The notes under the pieces: model-generated | Told to the model about the DNA's origin: nothing | The model's database searches: none | What the model saw: only the letters and a program-made list of their open reading frames with translations | Shown: piece after piece, positions 26,813 through 35,153 of the stretch | Position numbering within the stretch: the first letter of the stretch is position 1 | Layout of the letters: the number at the start of each line of letters is the position of its first letter | DNA from: JABWBD01 sp040768665 | GTDB taxonomy: Bacteria > Planctomycetota > Planctomycetia > Pirellulales > Thermoguttaceae | NCBI GenBank assembly: GCA_040768665.1 | Contig: JAXGMN010000021.1 | Location: 62,001-126,000 of the forward strand | Direction: 5' to 3' | Length of the DNA stretch: 64,000 nucleotides | Translations under genes and position numbers: made by a program

Positions 26813-27232
26813 CTAGTCCCAGTACTCCACCGCCAGCCCCGGCACTCGCTCGAAGTCCCGTCGATTCCTGGAGATCAGCGTGGCACCGTGCGCTGTCGCA
26901 ATGGCGGCAATGCGAAGATCGTGCGTTGCCACGCGTACTTTCTGCGCGCGCCAATCGCCAAACTGCAACTCGGCTTGCTGCGTGTATGGCAGCACATGGA
27001 ACCGCCGGAAATCGGCCACCGATTCCTGGAAGAGTTCGTAAGCGCGAATCAGAGTAACGCGTCCCTTCCCAGCCTCGGCCTGGCGAATCGCGTTCAACCG
27101 GCCTCGCATGATTTCTTCAACGACCACGATCGGAACCGCGTGAGGGCGCGGGCTCGCCGCGGCGCGTGCCGCGTAAACCGGATTTCCGACCAAGATCTCG
27201 CCCAAGATGTCGGTGTCCAGCGCGATCGTCAC
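26813..27232 (-). CDS. vapC: PIN-domain ribonuclease toxin, VapC type
   Basis: A 139-residue PIN domain starting at GTG 27232, overlapping the antitoxin stop. Visible acidic residues: D in ALDTDILGEILVG near residue 6-8, E in VVVEEIMRGRL, D in THDLRIAAIATAHGATLISR and D in NRRDFERVPGLAVEYWD. The four-acid pattern and the closing GL-VE-W are typical of VapC toxins, which cleave RNA with Mg2+. The gene is downstream of and coupled to a HicB-like small protein, giving a complete toxin-antitoxin pair. Confidence 0.88.
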   Translation of the reverse strand: MTIALDTDILGEILVGNPVYAARAAASPRPHAVPIVVVEEIMRGRLNAIRQAEAGKGRVTLIRAYELFQESVADFRRFHVLPYTQQAELQFGDWRAQKVRVATHDLRIAAIATAHGATLISRNRRDFERVPGLAVEYWD

Positions 27233-27534
27233 TTTGCATGGGTCTCGCGGTCCCGAGATGCCTCAGCCAATTCCTCATCGCGCTGCCGATAGGCCTCGGC
27301 GCAGATCTCCAAAAGGGTCGGATCCGAGGCGTATTTCCCCGCGATATCCACCGGGCTCAGCCAGTCGATCTCGACGCCAACCAGTTCACCGCGCCCGACC
27401 CGCTCGGCAATCTCGGCCTTGACTTTGGCAATCGCTTCCTCGCGTGTCGCCGCAGTTACGCGGACTTCTGGCGCACCCACCAACGTAGCTGCGAATTGAC
27501 CGTCGCTTGGCTCGACCAGCACGGGAAATGTCAT
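27229..27534 (-). CDS. Antitoxin-like protein partnered with VapC
   Basis: A 101-residue protein from ATG 27534. The N-terminal half TFPVLVEPSDGQFAATLVGA, EVRVTAATREEAIAKVKAEI, AERVGRGELVGVEI has the one-strand-helix layout of HicB-like/type II antitoxins that accompany PIN toxins; the C-terminal half DPTLLEICAEAYRQRDEEL is an amphipathic, acidic region suited to toxin binding. GTGA overlap with the toxin start argues for coupled translation. It should neutralise the toxin and probably autoregulate the pair. Confidence 0.7.
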   Translation of the reverse strand: MTFPVLVEPSDGQFAATLVGAPEVRVTAATREEAIAKVKAEIAERVGRGELVGVEIDWLSPVDIAGKYASDPTLLEICAEAYRQRDEELAEASRDRETHAK

Positions 27535-27687
27535 AACCCGAATACTCCGAGGGGGCTTGAGCGGCTGTCCGATAAACAAAGCTCCATTATAGCCGGAAGA
27601 GAATACCGTGCCATCGTGCTTGATAGACACCCCCCCTTGATGGCAGGGCAGCCGCACGCAACCATGTCGGTCACGCCGGGTGAGCGG

Positions 27688-27828
27688 CCGACGCTCCCCG
27701 TGGCGCACCCGGAGCGGCACGGCGATCTGATGGTGCGAGTCGCCGGCTTCAGCGAGTACTTCGTCCGCCTGTTGCCGGAAGTGCAGCAGGAAATCATCCG
27801 GCGCGTGCAGCAGGGCGCCGAGGAGTGA
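27688..27828 (+). pseudogene. Orphan C-terminus of a glycyl radical enzyme
   Basis: The last ~45 codons read VAHPERHGDLMVRVAGFSEY, FVRLLPEVQQEIIRRVQQ. This is the hallmark end of pyruvate-formate-lyase-type glycyl radical enzymes, including the radical loop RVAGFSEYF, whose Gly carries the radical. Nothing upstream resembles the remaining ~750 residues, and no activase is nearby. It is a truncated relic in the accessory region. Confidence 0.65.
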
Positions 27829-27831
27829 GGT

Positions 27832-28812
27832 TCAACCTCTCTCGCACAACTCGCGAACGAGTTCGGCGTTCATCGCCACCTGGTCGCCGAACTCCTGAAA
27901 CATGCCGATGATCATCGCATCGGTGGGTTTGATGCGGCTGAGCGTATACTGAAACTCCCCGCGAATGCCGGCCGGGGTCAGGTTCGCGCGGCCCGCGGCC
28001 AGGACCTTGTAGACGAGACACGGTTTGCGGGCCGCTTGCACGACCTCAAGCATCCGATCGCGGTCGCTCGGCAGATAGACCTCGCCCATCGGCACTTCGC
28101 CAAGGATTTTCAGGAATTCCTCGCGCGGCCTCGTCAGATAGTATTGGCAGCACATGTAGTAGTCCACATCCCATTGCTGTTGCTCCGCCAGCTCGATCAG
28201 CACGGGGTTGTGGGCGGACAAACCGACCAGGACGCCGGTCGAACGGATCCGTTTCAACAGGTCGAGCAGCACCGGGATCTTGTTCTGCCGGTGCAACTTC
28301 TCGGCCAGCGCACCATGCGGCGCAATGCCGATCGGCCGATGGCCGGCGGCATGCTCGATCCGCTCGGGATATTTGTCCCAGTCCGGCTTGCCCAGACACA
28401 GCCACTGGAAACGTACTCCCTCACGCCGAACCCGCTCGATATCGTCCAGCGTCCGATCCGCGTAACTGATTTGCCAGGTGTTGATCCCCACCGCCTCGCA
28501 GGTTCGCAGCAACTCAACGACCCGTTCGGGTGTGTGGTAGTCGGCCAGGTGTTGACTGTAGAGCCGGTTGAAGTGCGAGTGGCCGTAGATGGGATTTCCG
28601 CCGAGGATCAGCCGCGAGATCTTGTGAGTCCCCAGTGCCACCGTGGGCAGCGAGGCCGCTGGTTTTGGTCCCTCCGCTTGAACGGCCTGCGGGCCCAACT
28701 TCGCCGTGGTGAGAGCCAGGCCGGTGGTCATCCCAGCCACTTGCCGGAAAAACGTCCGCCGACTCGGATCCTCGTTGATACCACGGTCCGCGCCAGGTGG
28801 GGATTGTGCCAT
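27832..28812 (-). CDS. Tat-exported aldo/keto-reductase-like TIM-barrel protein
   Basis: A 326-residue protein from ATG 28812 with a twin-arginine signal (PSRRTFFRQVAGMTTGLALT). The body begins with VALGTHKISRLILGGNPIYG, the usual aldo/keto-reductase first strand, continues through TPERVVELLRTCEAVGINTW and ends PTDAMIIGMFQEFGDQVAMN. The catalytic Tyr/His set of true AKRs is not clear, so it may be a non-redox relative common in Planctomycetota. It should act in the periplasm. It stands alone and leftward. Confidence 0.7.
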   Translation of the reverse strand: MAQSPPGADRGINEDPSRRTFFRQVAGMTTGLALTTAKLGPQAVQAEGPKPAASLPTVALGTHKISRLILGGNPIYGHSHFNRLYSQHLADYHTPERVVELLRTCEAVGINTWQISYADRTLDDIERVRREGVRFQWLCLGKPDWDKYPERIEHAAGHRPIGIAPHGALAEKLHRQNKIPVLLDLLKRIRSTGVLVGLSAHNPVLIELAEQQQWDVDYYMCCQYYLTRPREEFLKILGEVPMGEVYLPSDRDRMLEVVQAARKPCLVYKVLAAGRANLTPAGIRGEFQYTLSRIKPTDAMIIGMFQEFGDQVAMNAELVRELCERG

Positions 28813-28956
28813 AGTTTCACCCTGATAAGAGGTCCCAGGAAGCGAAAAATCCTAGGGGCGCACCCGTGCCGAGACAAGGTACAGGATTTCCCGATCCGCT
28901 CCCGGCGCGTTGGGCTGGCGCAGCAGGGTGATGCACGCACTTGTGTCCGGCAGCTA

Positions 28957-29059
28957 AGAGCCTATCCCAAAACCTCGCGAGGAGAAGGGGACAGGCACAG
29001 TATTTTGCTCGAAGACTCCGCAAAATGAGCCAGTCCCCGGTGGTTTTGGGATAGGCTCT
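28957..29059. repeat. Structured repeat, subfamily S, copy 1
   Basis: Outer arms AGAGCCTATCCCAAAAC (28957-28973) and GTTTTGGGATAGGCTCT (29043-29059) pair perfectly. Inside, GGGGACAGGC...GAGCCAGTCCCC forms the second stem, with TTTTGCTC / GCAAAATGAG around the tip. Confidence 0.85.
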
Positions 29060-29200
29060 AATTCAATTGAGCGTCGCCCCTCTTCTTCCTAGACCCCCTT
29101 GACTGCCTAGTCCTTCGGGATTAGACTCGGTACCTGTGGGAGGTGAAAACGGGGGCATACTGATCGGCTTGCTGGGTTTCCATTTTTTGTTCCTCATTTT

Positions 29201-29284
29201 CATCCGTGCCCCGGCCTTGCCATCCGTGCTATCAGAACAACTCAAGGACAAAGTAGCACGGATGGCAAAGCCGGGGCACGGATG
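29201..29284. repeat. Long hairpin with 31-base arms
   Basis: CATCCGTGCCCCGGCCTTGC plus CATCCGTGCTA (29201-29231) pairs with TAGCACGGATGGCAAAGCCG plus GGGCACGGATG (29254-29284), one mismatch, 22-base loop. It lies in the 776-base gene-free interval 28813-29588, which holds otherwise only the two subfamily-S repeats and a repeated CTCGGTACCTGTGGGAGGTG-like phrase near 29102 and 29357. Confidence 0.85.
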
Positions 29285-29500
29285 AAGAAATCGGTGGAAC
29301 AGAACCGGAGGTCAGGTCGAATCAGCCGATAGAACCACTGAGTTTTCACCCACCCACTCGGCACCTGTGGGAAATCAAGTTTTTGATCAATGATCCCCTT
29401 TTCTTCGTTTGAAGTTCGACCTGGCTGGCTGGCGGACGGGCGATGCGCGACGGCTGCGCCTCCAAGCCATTTCGCGCTTGCTTGGTACCGCGGAAATCAA

Positions 29501-29569
29501 GACAGGCATATTTTACGGCGAAGACTCCGCGAAAATGAGCCGGTCCCCGACGGTTTTGGGATAGGCTCT
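29501..29569. repeat. Structured repeat, subfamily S, copy 2, left arm lost
   Basis: Starts at GACAGGCATATTTTACGG and keeps the right half: GAAAATGAGCCGGTCCCC and GTTTTGGGATAGGCTCT. It ends 19 bases before the next gene's start codon. Confidence 0.75.
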
Positions 29570-29588
29570 TACGTGAGGCAGTTGAGCG

Positions 29589-30659
29589 ATGAACTACGAC
29601 TTCGATATTGCGTGCCCGAAATGCGGTACGCTTCTTCACGCCAAGAATGAATGGATCGGGAAGGTCGCGAGGTGCAATGCCTGCCAGCATCAGCTTACGA
29701 TCACTGGCAAGTCGCCCGCGCCACCGGTAAAGGTATCCGCCCCGTCCACTCAGCCCAAAGAGGCCGCGAGCCGGCCGGATGAACACGGCGGGGCCGGCCA
29801 ATGGTACTACGCAAGAGATGGACAGCAGTCCGGCCCGGTGTCCGAAAGCGACCTGAGAGATTTCGTCGCGTCCGGCAGGCTCGGGCCCTCGGACCTGGTG
29901 TGGAAACCGGGAATGGGATCGTGGGCTTCCGTTCAGGAGACCCTCATCGCACCGGGAATCGCTCATGTCTCCACCGCTGAGGACCGTCGGCCCGGTCCCG
30001 TTTGGGCACCGGATCTGGTCGATCTGTTTTCGGGAAAAGAAAAGGAAGACGTCTTCCAGTTGCTCCCCGGCGAAACGGTGCTCGACGACTTCACGATTCG
30101 CCAAAGCCATCTTTGGATCATTCGGCGAGGCATTAGCCGCGTGACCCTCACCAGTCATCGCGTGCTCTATACCGCCACTCGAGTCTTTTCGCCGGCGTAT
30201 TGGCTGCTCGTCGTGCTCTTCCCCCCGCTGATGCTCTACTATGCCGTCCGAATCTCGTTCAACCGCAACGTATCGATGGCCCTCAGTAGCGTCGACTCCG
30301 TCGAAAAGAGGTACTATCCGAACTGGCTGTTGTTCATTCTGGCGACCCTGGCGGCTTTCCTGGCCGCGTTTCTTTGCGCCGCGGTCATCGTTTTGGTGCT
30401 GCAAAGCTACCCCGCATCATCGATCGTTTACTCGTTGATCCTCGGTTTGGCTGCTGCCGGCACGCTCATTCTGCTGCTCAAAACGCGAATGGTCGGGATC
30501 GACGTTCGCAGCGGCAACAACCAGTTTTCCGTGCGTTTCAACGCGGGCGACTTCGGCCTTTCCGAGGCGAAACTCGACGCGTTCGTTCAGCGATTATGCG
30601 AGGAAGTTGACCGCGCCAAGCCCCTTGGGAAACAGGCGGAGCAAACGGAGCCACGCTGA
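29589..30659 (+). CDS. Zinc-ribbon / GYF-domain membrane protein
   Basis: A 356-residue protein. Residues ~9-35 are a zinc ribbon (CPKCGTLLHAKNEW ... CNACQHQL). Residues ~72-120 form a GYF-type domain (WYYARDGQQSGPVSESDLRD, VWKPGMGSWASVQE). A PH-like segment follows (LLPGETVLDDFTIRQSHLWI, VTLTSHRVLY), then membrane helices (AYWLLVVLFPPLMLYYAVRI; LLFILATLAAFLAAFLCAAV and IVLVLQ; SLILGLAAAGTLILLL). This architecture is common in Planctomycetota and of unknown function; a membrane-bound adaptor role is likely. Confidence 0.75.
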   Translation: MNYDFDIACPKCGTLLHAKNEWIGKVARCNACQHQLTITGKSPAPPVKVSAPSTQPKEAASRPDEHGGAGQWYYARDGQQSGPVSESDLRDFVASGRLGPSDLVWKPGMGSWASVQETLIAPGIAHVSTAEDRRPGPVWAPDLVDLFSGKEKEDVFQLLPGETVLDDFTIRQSHLWIIRRGISRVTLTSHRVLYTATRVFSPAYWLLVVLFPPLMLYYAVRISFNRNVSMALSSVDSVEKRYYPNWLLFILATLAAFLAAFLCAAVIVLVLQSYPASSIVYSLILGLAAAGTLILLLKTRMVGIDVRSGNNQFSVRFNAGDFGLSEAKLDAFVQRLCEEVDRAKPLGKQAEQTEPR

Positions 30660-30660
30660 G

Positions 30661-30772
30661 TAGCCGTTCACGGAAGAGACGGGGACAGGTCCATTGTTTT
30701 CGGCCAACGCCTTTGACGCCAAAACACTCGAATTGGCCGAAAAATGGACCAGTCCCCAGCCGTGGGCGCCGG
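30661..30772. repeat. Structured repeat, subfamily R, copy 1
   Basis: Starts two bases after a stop codon. The outer left arm is degenerate (GCCGTTCACGG). The inner stem GGGGACAGGTCCATTGTTTT with CGGCCAA pairs with TTGGCCGAAAAATGGACCAG then TCCCC. Confidence 0.8.
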
Positions 30773-30791
30773 ACTCCGGCCCGACTCGCGC

Positions 30792-30918
30792 GGATTATTC
30801 ACGAACCCATATTAAGTGCGAAGCGCAAGCGAGGGCCGCACAGCGAGTTCCCCTCGCTTGCGCTTCGGGTTCGTGTGGCGCAGTCTGCCGCCGAAATCTC
30901 CGGGTTCGCGAATAATCC
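30792..30918. repeat. Nested palindrome with AAGCGCAAGCGAGGG stem
   Basis: The outer arms GGATTATTCACGAACCC (30792-30808) and GGGTTCGCGAATAATCC (30902-30918) enclose the inner hairpin CGAAGCGCAAGCGAGGG / CCCTCGCTTGCGCTTCG (30819-30835, 30851-30867). Confidence 0.8.
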
Positions 30919-30921
30919 GGG

Positions 30922-31974
30922 CTACTCGATCACGGGCCGCAGAACGAGGTTCCGGTACTGCACGCTCGTGTGATCGCCCTGCAGGTAGATCGGTCCCGGG
31001 CGGAATTCGTCGGCCCAAAGCGCCCCGCCCGTACAGCCCAAGAGCGGCTGATTATCGATGATCTTCTTGCCGTTGAGGACCACCGTGACGTGGCGGTCGA
31101 CCAACGTGATGTCCAACGACTGCCACTCACCGGCCGCTTTCTCCGCGGCGACGGCCGGACGGATGCGGCTGTAAATGCTGCCCATATTGTGGGAATCGAG
31201 CGGCTGGCCCTTGGTGTCCGAGATCTGCACTTCATAGATGCCGCGCAGGTAGACTCCGCTGTTGCCTCCTTCCGGCACGCGCGTCTCCAGTTTCAGGTTG
31301 AAGTTCTCAAACTCCCGCTCGGTCCGAAGATTGGTGTACCGCTTGTGCCGTTCGCCTGCTTCCTGCGGCGCCTCGTTTACCAGCACGCCGTCCTCCGCGC
31401 GCCAGCCGTTGGGCAACTCCGGACTGGTGATCTCCCAGCCGGACAGGTCCTTGCCGTTGAACAGCACGATCGGCTCGCCGAATTTCACTTTCGACAGATC
31501 GGGCGCCGGGGGCACCGGCGGGGTCCGTTGACCGCTGAATTCCGCAGCCGGCCCCATTTGCTTTCCGTTTTCATTTGTCGTGACGATCGTCAGATCCATC
31601 TTGTCGCCCGAGACCTTGCCGGTGATCGTGGTCGTGATCGGCACCATGGTCTCCTTGCCCGATTTGTCCTTCCGCCTGGCTTCGCGGATCCGCGTCACGA
31701 TCAGCTTGTCGCCTTCGATCAGGACTCCTTCAACCGGGACCACGCTCCCGCCGCCCCAGAGGATACTGCCTCGGAGTTCTCCTCCCTCGTTGACGATTCC
31801 GAGCCAACCGGCCCTGCCGCCGGGAATTGTCAGGGCCCAGTTGCCCAAAAACGCGGATCCGCCGTCAGCGGCAAGGCTCGCCTGGGTTGTCCGGCACGGC
31901 TGAAGAATGAGAACAAAGGCCGCAGCCGCAAGGGCCGCTCGGAACCGGCGCGCGAAAAACCATTGGTTGCACAT
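30922..31974 (-). CDS. Secreted DUF1080 (3-keto-disaccharide hydrolase-type) protein
   Basis: A 350-residue protein from ATG 31974, with GGAGATGG upstream. The signal peptide is RRFRAALAAAAFVLILQPCR. A beta-rich N-terminal half (FLGNWALTIPGGRAGWLGIV) precedes a full DUF1080 domain: EPIVLFNGKDLSGWEI, YTNLRTEREFENFNLKLETR, GNSGVYLRGIYEVQISD, HNMGSIYSRIRP, WQSLDITLVDRHVTVVLNGK, GALWADEFRPGPIYLQGDHT. The domain is a concanavalin-like fold; characterised relatives hydrolyse 3-keto-glycosides. It acts in the periplasm or at the surface. Confidence 0.88.
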   Translation of the reverse strand: MCNQWFFARRFRAALAAAAFVLILQPCRTTQASLAADGGSAFLGNWALTIPGGRAGWLGIVNEGGELRGSILWGGGSVVPVEGVLIEGDKLIVTRIREARRKDKSGKETMVPITTTITGKVSGDKMDLTIVTTNENGKQMGPAAEFSGQRTPPVPPAPDLSKVKFGEPIVLFNGKDLSGWEITSPELPNGWRAEDGVLVNEAPQEAGERHKRYTNLRTEREFENFNLKLETRVPEGGNSGVYLRGIYEVQISDTKGQPLDSHNMGSIYSRIRPAVAAEKAAGEWQSLDITLVDRHVTVVLNGKKIIDNQPLLGCTGGALWADEFRPGPIYLQGDHTSVQYRNLVLRPVIE

Positions 31975-32006
31975 AAATCCATCTCCATCGGGGCGAAATA
32001 TTACGG

Positions 32007-32130
32007 GTAACCGTTCACGCCCGCGGAAGCGAGGGGGACAGGTTCATGTTTTCGGCCGACGTCTTTGACGCCATAACGCCCGAATTGGCCGAAAAATGGA
32101 CCAGTCCCCGGCCGCCACGTGTACGGTTAC
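32007..32130. repeat. Structured repeat, subfamily R, copy 2
   Basis: Full copy of 124 bases: GTAACCGTTCACGCCCGCGG at the left end, core GGGGACAGGTTCATG / AAATGGACCAGTCCCC, right end GTACGGTTAC. It lies 33 bases upstream of the DUF1080 start. Downstream, 32131-32415 has no recognisable gene. Confidence 0.85.
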
Positions 32131-32415
32131 GATCCAGTCTAGCCCCCCTTGAACTGGAAATCCACAGCATCACCCCCCGTTTCTCATGCCGAGTGACGCC
32201 GTTTAGACCCCCTCCACAAAAGTTGCTTGACGTCGTCGTGAAGGGTGGTAAACTGGCAGGCACCGAATCCGACGACACGAAAGGAGAGACATATCGGCCG
32301 TCGATGGCCTCTGAGTCGAAAGAAGGCACCTTCCGGCGAAACGGGCTTGCGGCCGTTTCGTCGGTACCACCATCCGGATTTCCATCACGCTGGTTTTTTG
32401 CGAAAGGAGGGAAGG

Positions 32416-32709
32416 ATGAAGCGGTTTGTGCTCGAGTTTCTGGGTGGAGACTGGGACGGCCGGCTGTTGGACAGCCAGTCGGACGACCACGAAGAGGTCG
32501 TGCTTTCTCAGGTCTACTACTTTCTCACGCAGGACGGCACTATCGGGAAAGGATTCAACCAGTACTCCGAACAGGCCCTCGCTTTCGCCCATAAGCGCGG
32601 CTGGATGGCCCCTGACGGGCCGTCGAAGGGCCACGACTACAAAGTCATCGAGCGCCGGGACGAGGGCGACCGGACTCGAATCCGGCTGAAACATGCCAGC
32701 CGGGGGTAA
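32416..32709 (+). CDS. Small hypothetical protein
   Basis: A 97-residue protein from ATG 32416, six bases after AAAGGAGG; an upstream in-frame start at 32245 lacks such a site. Sequence: MKRFVLEFLGGDWDGRLLDS, EVVLSQVYYFLTQDGTIGKG, ending VIERRDEGDRTRIRLKHASR. It looks like a small soluble alpha/beta protein. No known family is recognised and the neighbours do not suggest a job. Confidence 0.6.
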   Translation: MKRFVLEFLGGDWDGRLLDSQSDDHEEVVLSQVYYFLTQDGTIGKGFNQYSEQALAFAHKRGWMAPDGPSKGHDYKVIERRDEGDRTRIRLKHASRG

Positions 32710-32946
32710 ACTGGTCGCGGTCTCCGCCTCCGGTACAATAATAGTGGTACGAAGACGCCGAGGAGTAAGGGCCGCCGGCGCCAGGATGACACGTGAGCTG
32801 CGCGGCCGCGCGTAGGTTTCCGCTAAGGCGAGCGGCAATCGCAAGGGGATGCGATCATCTGGCACACGCCTAAAGCCGCTCAGCGTCGCCATCGCTGTCC
32901 GCCGACCCTCCGCCGCGTCGTAAACCCTTTGAGGGAGAACGAGACC

Positions 32947-33606
32947 ATGGAGGCCACAAGGCTCGCATTCGCAGGCGCACTGCTGGTGCTGATCGCCAGG
33001 GCTGCGCTCGGCCAGCAACCGGCTGTCGTTCAGCTACCGACGTATTCGTACTTCGCCGTGGGAACCACCGTTTCGGTGCCGGACCGGGGCGCCGTCTCGC
33101 TGGGAGGGATCGACCGGGCTCGCTCGGATGCGCAGTCCTTCGCGTCGCCCCTGTCGCCGCGGGGTAACTCCGCGTTGGGCGCGGAACGCGGCGCCGCCGG
33201 CGCGGGTCTTTCGGCCATCGTCCACGACTTCGACGCCCTCGATCGCCGGCTTCTTCTCTCTCAAACCGGCACACCGGATCCGAATGCTGCCCCGGCGCTA
33301 CGCTGGCAGACTCGCCTCAAGGCCGCGGCCGGCAGTGGAGCGGGCCATCCCGCCCGCAGCATTGCAGCGATCCAGGCAGATCTCCATCGCGCCGAGCGGG
33401 AAGCGAATCAGGAAGCGGCGAGATGGATTGAACGAGGGCGTCTGGCTGAGGCAGAAGGCAAGCCGAACGTGGCGAAAATCTACTACAACATGGCGGCGCG
33501 TCGGGCCACGGGCCCCGAAAGGGATGAAGTTCTGGCCAGGATCGCGGCACGGAAGCCTCCCAGCGCTGCCGGCTCTGACAGGAAGCCCGACGAGACCAGG
33601 CAATGA
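32947..33606 (+). CDS. Secreted hypothetical protein upstream of a histidine kinase
   Basis: ATG 32947 (219 residues) is chosen because it gives a clean signal peptide, MEATRLAFAGALLVLIARAA then LGQ, and follows GAGGGAG; TTG 32929 is an alternative. The C-terminal half contains a helical region (SIAAIQADLHRAEREANQEA, WIERGRLAEAEGKPNVAKIY) that resembles a TPR-like repeat common in planctomycete exported proteins. Its stop overlaps the kinase start (ATGA 33603-33606), so it may be the periplasmic partner of that kinase. Confidence 0.65.
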   Translation: MEATRLAFAGALLVLIARAALGQQPAVVQLPTYSYFAVGTTVSVPDRGAVSLGGIDRARSDAQSFASPLSPRGNSALGAERGAAGAGLSAIVHDFDALDRRLLLSQTGTPDPNAAPALRWQTRLKAAAGSGAGHPARSIAAIQADLHRAEREANQEAARWIERGRLAEAEGKPNVAKIYYNMAARRATGPERDEVLARIAARKPPSAAGSDRKPDETRQ

Positions 33607-35153
33607 CCGCTCTTACCGTAGATTTTGACGATCGCCAGGTGCTCGGCTCGGCCGCGTTTGACGAGCACAGCGACGATTTTCTCTGCCTGGCGGATGCCCA
33701 CGGCCGCCCTTTCTACTTCAACCCCGCGGCGCGTCGCATGATCGGGCTGGAAGAGGAGGAGGACGCCGCCGCCGTCCTCCTTCACGATCTCTACACGGAG
33801 CCGTCCTGGATCGAATTGCGCAACGTGGCCATCGTGGCGGTGAATACGGCGGGCCACTGGCAGGGGCGAAGCCAACTCCGCAACGTCGTCAGCGGAGAAA
33901 TCCTCGACGTCGAAACGAAGATGTTTCGGGTCGTCCATCCGGAGACCGCCAGGCGACTCGGGTTGGCCATTGTTCACCGCTCGCCGCCGGACAATCGCCA
34001 GTTGCAGGAGGCGCTCTCCGAGAGTGAATCGCGGAAGCAGGCCATCCTCGAATCCTCGCTCGACCCCATCATCACCATCAACCACGAGGGAGTGATCACC
34101 GAATTCAACCGGGCGGCCGAACAGACGTTCGGCCACGAGCGCGGCAGCGTTTTGGGTACGCGTCCGTCGGAGATCCTTTTTCCCCCGTCGAAAAGCAAAG
34201 GGTTTCAGAACCGCATCGACCGCTACCTGGAATCCTACGAGGGATCGATGCTCGGCCAGCGGATCGAAGTCACGGCGATTCGGGCCAGCGGCGAGGTGTT
34301 CCCGGCGGAAATGGCCATGACGATCAGCCAGCAGGGCGGAGTGCCCGTGATGACCTTTTTCGTGCGCGATATCAGCCAGCGCAAACGGGCCGAAGAAGAG
34401 CAGGCACGCTATGCCGCCGAGCTGGAGCGATCGAACCGGGAGTTGGAAGAGTTCGCCTACGTCGCTTCCCACGATCTGCAGGAGCCGCTGCGGAAGATCC
34501 GGACGTTCGGCGAGCGCCTCCAGACGCGGTCGGGCGAAGCGCTCGACGACGTCTCGCGCGAGTCGCTCGACCGCATTCTCGATGCCGCGAAGCGGATGCA
34601 GGGGCTGATCAACGCCCTGTTGACGCTCTCGCGCGTGACCACGAGGGAACAGCACTTCGTGCGCGTCGATCTGGCCAAGATCGCCGCGGAGGTCGTGTCC
34701 GACTTGGAAGTGCAGATCGAGGCATCCGACGCTTTGGTCGAAATCGAAAAGCTGCCCACGATCCAGGCGGATGCGATACAGATGCGCCAGTTGTTCCAGA
34801 ACCTGATCGGCAACGCGCTGAAGTTCCGCCGGCCGGAAGAGCCGCCGATCGTTCGCGTGCATGGCCACTTCGTCACGCCTCGTGAAGAGCGGGCCCACCG
34901 ATCCTCCGCCGAAAAATGCCGGATCGAATTCGAGGATAATGGAATCGGGTTCGACAGAGAATACGCCGATCGGATTTTCGGCGTCTTCCAGCGACTGCAT
35001 CCCCAGGAGGCCTACGAGGGAACCGGCGTCGGACTCGCGATCTGCCGCAAGATCGTCGAACGCCACGGCGGCACGATCAGCGCCAAGAGCACGCCCGGCG
35101 AGGGTTCCTCGTTCACCGTCGTTCTGCCCGCCGTGCAAGGCTCTCATGCCTGA
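33603..35153 (+). CDS. Soluble PAS-PAS sensor histidine kinase
   Basis: 516 residues, no membrane segment. PAS-like domains span ~15-125 and ~140-262 (ESSLDPIITINHEGVITEFN, ASGEVFPAEMAMTISQQGGV). A coiled linker leads to the HisKA domain with His ~290 (FAYVASHDLQEPLRKIRTFG). The HATPase domain has N (LFQNLIGNALKFRRPEE), G1 (FEDNGIGFDREYADRIF), F (GVFQRLHPQEAYEG) and G2 (GTGVGLAICRKIVERHGG) boxes, so it is probably active. It resembles phytochrome-type/cyanobacterial kinases without the chromophore domain. No response regulator is adjacent. It overlaps mutM by eight bases. Confidence 0.9.
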   Translation: MTALTVDFDDRQVLGSAAFDEHSDDFLCLADAHGRPFYFNPAARRMIGLEEEEDAAAVLLHDLYTEPSWIELRNVAIVAVNTAGHWQGRSQLRNVVSGEILDVETKMFRVVHPETARRLGLAIVHRSPPDNRQLQEALSESESRKQAILESSLDPIITINHEGVITEFNRAAEQTFGHERGSVLGTRPSEILFPPSKSKGFQNRIDRYLESYEGSMLGQRIEVTAIRASGEVFPAEMAMTISQQGGVPVMTFFVRDISQRKRAEEEQARYAAELERSNRELEEFAYVASHDLQEPLRKIRTFGERLQTRSGEALDDVSRESLDRILDAAKRMQGLINALLTLSRVTTREQHFVRVDLAKIAAEVVSDLEVQIEASDALVEIEKLPTIQADAIQMRQLFQNLIGNALKFRRPEEPPIVRVHGHFVTPREERAHRSSAEKCRIEFEDNGIGFDREYADRIFGVFQRLHPQEAYEGTGVGLAICRKIVERHGGTISAKSTPGEGSSFTVVLPAVQGSHA

